A stretch of DNA of 21,294 nucleotides, from positions 3,391-24,684 of the forward strand of contig JAHBMJ010001589.1 of the NCBI GenBank assembly GCA_018398765.1, read 5' to 3'. The notes under the pieces were generated by a model. The model saw nothing but the letters and a program-made list of their open reading frames with translations, did no database searches and had not been told where the DNA came from. Shown here in pieces: positions 14,645-21,294 of this stretch (the first letter of the stretch is position 1; each line of letters begins with the position of its first letter). The translations under genes were made by a program, and so were the position numbers. Origin of the DNA: Chromera velia. Taxonomy: Eukaryota; Sar; Chromeraceae.

Positions 14645-17600
14645 GCGCATATACTGACCACATACACAGAGACACACAAAACAGAACAACAGCTCCTGAC
14701 CTGTACAGTGAAGGACGCCCACTGTTCCTCCGTCAGGCTCTGAAAAGAGGGGTAGAGGTACCCGGAGGGGGAGCCAGAGCGCTGCCACCAGATCAGAACC
14801 CACACAAGAACGGGGCCCACCTGAATCACAAACGCATCAATCTAAGTTCGCAATCTGTCACTCCAATGGAAAGTCGCAAGCATGCTTATTTGTGTATGAG
14901 CAGCAATTCAGATTGGCTCACGTGCTGCATTCCGGTAGGCTGATGTACGAATCGCACAAAGCGAGGCACAGACATCAAAGGTACATGAAGTCATGTACAT
15001 ACTAGAACCTTCATCTGATCCGTTTTGCTTTCAACGGACTGGACTGACCACTTCAGCAATAACGTCCACTACTAGGAGGCCGACTGCGAGAATGAGAGTC
15101 TCTGCAGTCTCTGGAGAGAAGTGGCCTCTGTACCTCGGATTCAAAACGCCCGCAGTGACCATCATCGGCATTTGTCTTTGGACACTCCCCTTCGATTTCT
15201 CGTGAGTGGATGACCGCAAATGATGTCTCCAACCTGACACGGATGGGGGGCTGAAGGAGGCAGGGGGGTTGGGACGTTCTCGTTCCTTCATAGGCTTTTT
15301 TGCTGTATCTGTTTTGCCTTTCTGGACGTCTTGTGTGTGGGGGGAGAATTCAATGTCCTGTAGTCCTATTTCCTCTTCTTCCTTTTCGGGTTCTATTGGC
15401 TCTCTCGCATCTTCCCTGGCCTCTTTTCTCTTTCCAACCGACTCGCTCAGGACAACGCTCTTCGTTGAAATTTTCTGATTTGCACTCCGTTCTTCTGCCT
15501 CCTTCTTCTTTGCTGCTCTCTGCCTTCTGGATTGACGCAACTTTTCGGGGTCCTTGCCGAGGAAGACCTGTAGAGTGTCCTTCCGAAGCTGGAGCATTTC
15601 CTTTTTCCGCCTCTCTTCCTGTACATGACCAGAAGAGACTCCTCCTGATCTCTCTTTGCCTTCCTGTTCGCCCTCATTTCCTTCTTCCCCTCCATCTCCC
15701 TGTCTCGTTCTCTCAACAGAAGGCGGGCCTACAGACTGAGCACCTGACCCTCCTCCATACTCAAAAGGGACAGGCACACTCTTCGCCCCCTCCTCAGGAA
15801 CATCGGTAGCCCCCAGGAGAGAGACAGAAATGAAGTCCAGGCAGTCGCTCATGCGATCGTTATCTCCGTTGTTGGGGGGGAAGTTGGACTGAGGGCTTTG
15901 CTCTGGTGGCCCGTCAATGTTAATCTCTTCCTGTGCTTCTGCTTGCACGACAGAGAGAGAGACAGAGCCTGACCGACAAGGAACTCCCTCTAGGATGTCA
16001 TCCATCTGATCGACTTGTCCTTCCTCTGATGCTGCGGGACAGTCAGGGGGGACTTCTTGGTCTTCGCTCTTTTCTTCTCTCTCCTTTTCGGATTTTGGAT
16101 TCTTTATCGAGTCCTCTCCCCTCATTGGGGGATGTGTCGGCATCCTCTCTTCTAATTCCTCCAATCCCTGTAAATCCCTTTCCTTTCTCTCGTCCTCTCC
16201 CCCTTCCTCTCTGCCCGCCTCCTCATCTTTCACAACCTCTAGTGCTGCCCGCTTTGCGCTTCTAAAATCCAGTCGGTAGCAGGAGCACACGACCAGAAGG
16301 TAAAATCCCATGCGGACAGCGAGCACGACGCAGAAGAGCCAGACGTCCATGCGGGGAAAGAGGACTGTCATGAACATGTCAGCCACCACCTCTGGCAGCA
16401 TCATCACACCTATCTGCATGGCAGTGACGCACGCACGGAGGCATTAACAGACAGTTTGGGCAGGGTAAGAGACGAAGTGTTCGAAGCAGAAACTGATCAG
16501 GAAAGAAAAGAGGCGGCACGTAAAAAGAGCCGTCGGGATCGCCTGCAACCATGTCGGAGAGAAAAGGCGATCCACGGTCAACAGAGTCGAGATCAAAAAG
16601 GGGGGGAACGGACAGAGGAAGACTGCAAAGCTTGAGTTCCTGATCGAGAAAGTACCACGGACATAGCGACCTGTGGGTACAGGGAGCACAGAAGTCCCCT
16701 GACAGCTTTGATTGGTGTGCCTCACATACCGCTGCGGTCTTTCTGATCTTCTCAACTAGATGGTGGACGACGGCGGTGGCTGCCCTTGCAGCAAGAGGAT
16801 AGACAGCCTGCAAGAAACGTAAAAAAGGCAGTCAGACATAGAGTGGCCTCTCTTCTCAAAGGTCAAGGCGACCAGCAGATGGACCAATTAAAAAGCCAAG
16901 CGATCGCCGAGGGATCGAAACACAGGAAGCCCAGCAACAAAATGATCAGACATAGTCCACAGAAAAGGAACAGTCAGCCAACCGACCGTGAAGATGACTG
17001 CAACGACCGCGACTCCTCCCTTCAAGGCGCTCACAATCGAAAACGTGTACAGCACAGCAATCAGCCAGAGCGCGGGAGCACAGAGAGTGGTCACTGTTGA
17101 CCAGACCCAAAGCTTTCTCCATTTCGCATCGCTCCGTATCCTTTCTCTCCAGTCGGGAAACGCAAAGAGGACACCGAGGCATTGCTGTGACGCACAAGGA
17201 CAGCAGAGACAGGAGGAATTAAGAGGCAATTCATGAAGAAATTGGAAAAGATACAAGGACCGGGAAAGACTAAAAAGCTAAACTGGAGAAAGACGGCCTG
17301 CAAGATCGAGAAGGTTGACATAATACGACAGGGCATCGGAAGACTCGTGCAGAGTTTCTGTACGCTCTTTTGCTCCGTGCTTGTTGAATGCAATCAAGAG
17401 AGTACCTGGAGGGTGTTTGTTTATTCTTTTGGGACTCTTTCTTGTGTTGCCCTCTCGAGTAGTCGTTTTCTCAAAGTGTATTTTGGCTGTTATGACCGGC
17501 ATCTTTGCTTCCTCTCAAATTTCATACTCCCTCACTCACCTCCTCATCCCCTCAATGTGTTTTGTTATTTTGTACTCTTTCACACACTCCTCTCTGCTCC

Positions 17601-18397
17601 CCTAGTTCATTCCTTCCCATGTCCGCTTCTCTCCTCTGGAGAATCATCCTACCATTATTCGTCTACTGACTAGTGCAAACACGGGAATCCCGATGGTGAA
17701 CGTTTGTGCCTCCACAGGCCCACTCAGAGCGTACACGGCAAGTGTCAAGAGGGGACCAAGCATGCCGATGCCAACGGGAAACGAGACGGTCTTCCAGGAC
17801 ATCGGCTCGTGCAGAAGGGCGGGAAGCCAGGTACCTGAACGCAGAAAGATTCAGATGCACACGCAGAGAACAGCTTCAAAGAGTGTGATGATACACTCCA
17901 CCGGATCAGGTCCGAATGCAAACATCTTACAGAGTCGAAGGACGTCCCCGATGCAGATCAATTAACAGTCGAACAAAAGACACATCCATCAATGGATTTA
18001 CATCTGCATGGATGAATGTGCACATTCATCCATACAAATTGAACCGACCTGGCAGCGTGCTGATCATGAACCTGAAGAGGGGAAGGTACCCGAAGAAGAA
18101 AGCCATTTGCTCCTGCCAAGGCCTGTGCAGAGGCTGAAGGGGCACAGAGACAAAAACAAATCCTACGCCCACGGGGAAAAGCACAAGGGTGAAGACTCTG
18201 AAAAGCGCCTTGACGGAAAAAATATCCTTCACTCTGGCACTGTTGTGGCCCCTACTCCCTCTCTGTCCGTCTTTCTCTTGACACCCCCCTACCGCGCTTC
18301 TTGTCCGAAAGGAGAGTCCGCGAATCTGCGACGTTTCTTGACTGAGAAGGTGTTTGCCGACAGGGGTACACACCCAGCGAAGGAGAGCAGATTCCAT
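13736..18397 (-). CDS. Polytopic membrane protein of unknown family, nine-exon model, 934 residues
   Basis: Exons 5' to 3': 18397-18049, 17834-17671, 17184-16987, 16807-16730, 16542-16453, 16413-15049, 14820-14701, 14325-14145, 13995-13736. All junctions keep phase, total 2805 nt, from ATG 18397 (in-frame TAG upstream) to TGA 13736. Hydrophobic segments lie near residues 66-86, 98-114, 134-154, 163-181, 198-221, 226-250, 265-287, 316-340, 728-762, 789-807 and 827-845. That gives roughly 10-12 membrane spans with no clear N-terminal signal peptide. Residues ~345-715 form one long loop rich in Glu, Lys, Arg, Ser and Pro, encoded in the 1365-nt exon and probably soluble. No transporter, channel or enzyme signature was recognised, so no function is proposed. 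Introns are 149-486 nt except 16414-16452 (39 nt), which makes the 16453 donor doubtful (an alternative at 16473 gives 60 nt). The last exon is least certain because its end reads through a microsatellite. Confidence 0.65.
13826..13841. repeat. (CATA)n repeat
   Basis: Four tetranucleotide units inside the proposed last exon of the membrane-protein gene, translating to a Tyr/Val/Cys/Met-rich stretch. This lowers confidence in the final reading frame. Confidence 0.85.
14578..14644. repeat. Compound microsatellite (CA)n-(GA)n
   Basis: Nearly uninterrupted CA dinucleotides to about 14622, then GA to 14644, inside intron 14326-14700 of the membrane-protein gene. Confidence 0.95.
15049..16413 (-). 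other. Large exon encoding a membrane span, a ~370-residue charged loop and the next span
   Basis: 455 codons open without interruption, unlike the short exons around it. It begins with two hydrophobic stretches (around MFMTVLFP and LFCVVLAVRMGFYLLVV), passes through a loop with many acidic and basic runs (for example EKEEEE and KKKEAEE, possible short coiled coils), and ends in LILAVGLLVVDVIAEV, a span that continues across the splice junction into exon 14820-14701. Confidence 0.75.
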
Positions 18398-19100
18398 TCT
18401 TTCCAATATATGCACAAATTGACAGAGGCGTGGCGGCTAGATCGGGATCACAAGTTTCGTGCTGATACTCGACCGCAAGTGTTACTATGGACTTGCTCAG
18501 AAAGATATAGCGGTTCCCGTGATGTCGGCTTTTTGAAAATCCACATTGACACAGCCGGGAAGTTGGTCACCATTAAAACATGAACACAAAAGATTCACAC
18601 CTGCGTTTTTCAAACTGCGTTTCTTTCGCGATGCTGGCACCTATGCGTGTTGTTTCCCTAGCGTGCTTCTCCATGCTCACGTTGCCGGAGTGATTCAAAC
18701 TCGACCAAGAGAGGCAACTTACTGAACTTTCTGCATGTAGCACTTTGACGAGCTGGGTGACTTTCGCGCAGCAGCTCACTTCACATTCAAGGTCGATCCG
18801 CGTTGATTCGATCGTTTGCCTGTATCGTAACAAGATCAGTACAGCCTTGTCAGCTGTGCGCATGCGCAACAGTCGTTCAATGTTAATTGCAAATGATGCA
18901 TGAATGTATGCAACATGCATGCAGTCAAATGCATGTACGCGCGCATGCGTGCATGCAACACGTGTGCAACACGATCGACGTCGTCTATTAAACATCCTAT
19001 GCCCACTTTTTTTTAGGGCCCTCCACTTAAACATACAACGTTTGAAAAAACTTAAGATAAATCCATGCAGAGAGCTTATTCAAAAGTGAGGGAGCACTGA
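18398..19100. other. 5' flank of the membrane-protein gene
   Basis: No convincing coding region. The minus-strand frame at 19034-18573 lacks recognisable features. The most distinctive content is the cluster of GCATGC-type palindromes at 18897-18957. Confidence 0.5.
18897..18957. promoter_or_regulatory. Cluster of TGCATGCA/GCATGC motifs upstream of the membrane-protein gene
   Basis: Two perfect TGCATGCA palindromes (18916-18923 and 18950-18957) and three further GCATG-containing words lie within about 60 bp, roughly 500-560 bp upstream of ATG 18397. TGCATGCA is a known ApiAP2 site in apicomplexans. Regulatory use here is inference. Confidence 0.35.
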
Positions 19101-19320
19101 TGCATAGCACCCTACATAGGCCGGTGTCAGGGGGCGCGCACTGCCCCATTCATAATTCAGGATTCTTCAACCTAACCTGGAGAGAAGAAAAAATCAATAT
19201 TTCAAATCATCAGCCCCCTATTCGAGAACCAAATTTAGCAACAATTAGAATTCAAAGTAATAAACAATTTAATGAACCTTTTGACAGACTAGGCTAGATC
19301 CGCCCCTCATACACGGGGAC
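19101..19320 (+). other. AT-biased short ORF patch of unknown origin (65 codons, 19100-19297)
   Basis: The 65-codon frame becomes strongly AT-biased at third positions from about 19147 to its TAG stop, unlike genes elsewhere in the window. The peptide includes WREEKINISNHQPP and FNEPFDRLG. I do not recognise it. An organellar-derived insertion, an exon of an unseen gene or chance are all possible. Just after it, 19303-19325 holds a small GC-rich segment with a short self-complementary core. Confidence 0.25.
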
Positions 19321-19898
19321 GCGGCATGCATAACAAAAACCTCAATCATTTAATGATAATGAAACCTATATAACTGCATATAACTACTATATAAAATTAT
19401 AATATTTTTTTTCAATGTTAATTACTTTACTCGAATTATTAAGTGTCTGAATACTTCTCTTCACATTTCCTTTTCTTCCCTCCACTCATTCTTTTCCTTT
19501 CCCACATGTCTGTCGCTAAATTGAAAGCAAAGATAGAATGAAAGCTCCCTAAGAATACGTTACGTCAGGACGAAACCGGAAGCGGAAGTGCAGCTTCAGT
19601 CTCAGCCTCATGCAGCCTCAGAAAGAAGGCACTCAATCAATTAATGCATGAAAGAGTGATCGATTGAGTGGATAAGGCCGAATACAAACAAAGAGAGATG
19701 ACCGAAGGGAAAGGAAGGCAAAGAGAAGGTAAAATATTTGATAGAAAGAAATAAAATACAGGTGACAAGTGAAGGGGCAGCACACTCGTAGTGCGCTAAT
19801 GCTTCCATTGAGGGAGGGCACCCGAAGTGCCTGAACACTTCTCTACATATTTCCTTTTCTTCCCTCCACTCATTCTCTTCCTTTCCCACACTATGCCC
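19321..19898. other. Non-coding stretch with an AT-rich start and a flanking direct repeat
   Basis: 19340-19440 is very AT-rich, including an eight-T run. The rest is bounded by two copies of a 66-bp repeat. A short inverted repeat (CACTCAATC near 19630 with GATTGAGTG near 19664) lies between them. No supported coding frame. Confidence 0.5.
19441..19890. repeat. 66-bp direct repeat pair bounding a 450-bp segment
   Basis: 19441-19506 and 19825-19890 match at 61 of 66 positions without gaps. They could be terminal direct repeats of a small element, a relic tandem duplication of a 384-bp unit, or two members of a dispersed repeat family. The interior has no coding potential. Confidence 0.75.
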
Positions 19899-20519
19899 TC
19901 AGGAAGACATGCCGACCATGTACTCCATGGTGGCCTTCAGGGTAAGGGTACTCTTATGTGGCATGTGCACCTTCCACTTCCCAAAATATGTTTTACAGAT
20001 GGTAATGTATACACTGAAGAAAGGCTTCAGTTTCAGCCTGATCTCCCTCTCCACAGCCTCTGCCGTATTCCGTCTATTAGTGGAGGCGTCCCCTCTTGAT
20101 AAGGAGACCTGGCACCCCACAGTGACGTCAACTGCATCTATCCAACTATTCTCCTTTCCCAGCAGAGCGCCATACAGCCCTGCTATCGCTTTGATGGTCT
20201 GGTTGCCCACCTGGGTAATGGCAGTGCTCCTTCTGAACTCTGCGGTCTTTTGGGGGATTTGGCTTTCGTCAGGGGGTCGGTCTCCCTTGAACCCCGTGAT
20301 TACCGTATCGAAGAGCTCCTCAGGGTTAACAATGTGTCTGTCGAAAGGAGGCTCATTCAGGGTTTTCAGGAGAGTCGGGTTGGTACACTGGGCCCAGAGG
20401 AGGACCCAGCCGAGGGCATAAAAAACGTCTTGCATGACGTTGTCTTTTGGTGCGCGCGCTCGAAGAGTGCCTCCTGTGCAGGATGGAGGCTCTCCTAGGC
20501 CTTCTTGTGTCGGCATCAT
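19899..20519 (-). CDS. Uncharacterised 206-residue ORF, possibly the intact part of a decaying gene
   Basis: Begins ATG-ATG at 20519 after an in-frame TGA and ends at 19899, adjacent to the second copy of the 66-bp repeat. Composition looks protein-like (Trp, Tyr and Phe spread along it, for example DVFYALGWVLLWAQ, TIKAIAGLYGALLGKENSW, KTYFGKWKVHMPHK). There is no signal peptide, and at most one weak hydrophobic stretch near residues 33-46. No family recognised. The sequence immediately upstream on the same strand is visibly broken coding DNA, so this may be an exon or remnant of a larger gene or transposon protein. Confidence 0.4.
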   Translation of the reverse strand: MMPTQEGLGEPPSCTGGTLRARAPKDNVMQDVFYALGWVLLWAQCTNPTLLKTLNEPPFDRHIVNPEELFDTVITGFKGDRPPDESQIPQKTAEFRRSTAITQVGNQTIKAIAGLYGALLGKENSWIDAVDVTVGCQVSLSRGDASTNRRNTAEAVEREIRLKLKPFFSVYITICKTYFGKWKVHMPHKSTLTLKATMEYMVGMSS

Positions 20520-20638
20520 TCACTCCGAGTGCGACGCAGAGGGGTCGTAAGTCGGGCTTGACGGACTGCTCAAAGGTTCAACTTGGTCTCTGCCTCCACT
20601 CCATTTCCTTGAAAAACTGCTGCCTCTGAGACTGTCTC

Positions 20639-21293
20639 ACCGGCTTGATCACCTTTTTGTGTCACAACTCTTGCATTGCACCGATCATGACCTCTGCCTC
20701 TGTTTCTTATTCTCTTCGGTGGCTTCTTCCATCTCCCTTTCTTTTTCCTCCCGCTGATCATCCTTGAAGTGCGACTGTAGGACACCCTTAGCCAGGAAGA
20801 TGGAGCGAATCCCCTGCTTGGCGATTTTCAGGGCACGCTCCCTCATTTCCCCCCCTTTTTATTATTTGGATGAGGTTGAACACTTCCCGGCACATACCCT
20901 ACTGGCGGGCACTGCCGGCTCCGACGCCCAAGCCCTTTGTGGTAGTTAGAAGGGCACGGCTGTCGCCCTTCTCGTCCAGAAGTCCTGCCAGGAATTTCTG
21001 GACTCACGCGGCTGATCACCCCGCAAGCCCCTCCCCCCTTCCCTTATACCCCTTTCGGGAACAGCTACTGCACAGGCCCGTAAAGGAAGCCGGGTATTGC
21101 GTGGAGGAACGGGTTTTTTTAGTCGAAGATCATTCTGAGGCAGGCAGAAACAAAATCGAGGCGGCCTAGCGACTTCAGGTAGTGGGGGAAGTACTGTAGC
21201 CCTGGTGCGCTGGAGCCTTCTTTCAGGAGGTCCTTCGTCAGAAGGAACCGCGGCTGCTCGTTGAAGCCTTCCAGCATCGTAGCCGAAGCTGGC
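20639..21293 (-). pseudogene. Frameshifted and stop-ridden remnant of an unrecognised gene, runs off right edge
   Basis: Protein-like segments appear in changing minus-strand frames. 21293-21122 reads LEGFNEQPRFLLTKDLLKE and LQYFPHYLKSLGRLDFVSA to a TAA at 21121-21119. The same frame continues KNPFLHAIPGFLYGPVQ before a TAG. A shifted frame near 21000-20940 gives VQKFLAGLLDEKGDSRALL. A further shift near 20870 gives MRERALKIAKQGIRSIFLAK and a charged tail with KEREMEEATEENKK. The pieces together suggest one protein of at least 200 residues broken by several lesions. I do not recognise the family. An intron-containing live gene could explain part of this but would not remove the closely spaced stops. 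Confidence 0.45.
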
Positions 21294-21294
21294 T

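Noticed and set aside
15269..16265. Plus-strand ORFs rich in Pro, Leu and Ser
   Set aside because: Antisense of the Glu/Lys/Arg-rich loop exon of the membrane gene.
17278..17502. Possible exon with the peptide ETLHESSDALSYYVNLLDL
   Set aside because: It looks protein-like, but no GT donor follows in phase and the flanking exons join in phase without it, so it was left in intron 17185-17670.

Overview
This window looks like intron-rich nuclear DNA from a protist. GC content is middling, introns are short, pyrimidine-rich in sense orientation and full of microsatellites, and a decayed non-LTR retroelement sits between two genes. TGCATGCA-type motifs, known as ApiAP2 binding sites in apicomplexans, occur upstream of both genes. 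An alveolate, perhaps a chromerid or coccidian relative, is my guess. It is an inference and no sequence here proves it.

Layout. (1) Positions 1-6837, minus strand: a multi-exon AFG2/Drg1-type (SPATA5-like) double AAA+ ATPase. It starts at ATG 6837 and runs off the left edge inside the second ATPase domain. Sixteen exons could be placed by family motifs and reading phase. (2) 6838-8294: intergenic, holding an almost pure GC block and a perfect 30-bp inverted repeat about 460 bp apart, probably the arms of a small non-autonomous element. (3) 8295-10845, plus strand: a decayed gene with the halves of a 2-oxoglutarate/Fe(II) oxygenase-like domain separated by a low-complexity insertion, followed by an F-box-like segment. 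It carries in-frame stops, a frameshift and changed catalytic residues. (4) About 10845-12970, plus strand: a 5'-truncated LINE-type element with a reverse transcriptase thumb/palm remnant (FADG in place of FADD), a C-terminal Cys/His knuckle and a possible 3' hairpin. (5) 12971-13735: a very AT-rich spacer. (6) 13736-18397, minus strand: a nine-exon model, phase-consistent from ATG to stop, for a 934-residue polytopic membrane protein with a long charged loop. I recognise no family. (7) 18398-21294: upstream DNA with a TGCATGCA cluster, an AT-rich patch, a 66-bp direct repeat and a decaying minus-strand coding region that includes one intact 206-codon ORF.

The two intact genes share one strand and one splicing style. 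Twelve of the 23 donors I placed begin GTC rather than GTA or GTG, which is unusual. The ATPase is expected to act in cytoplasmic maturation of pre-60S ribosomal particles. The membrane protein has no evident functional link to it. The central 4.7 kb is mobile or decayed DNA. No pathway or operon joins the genes.
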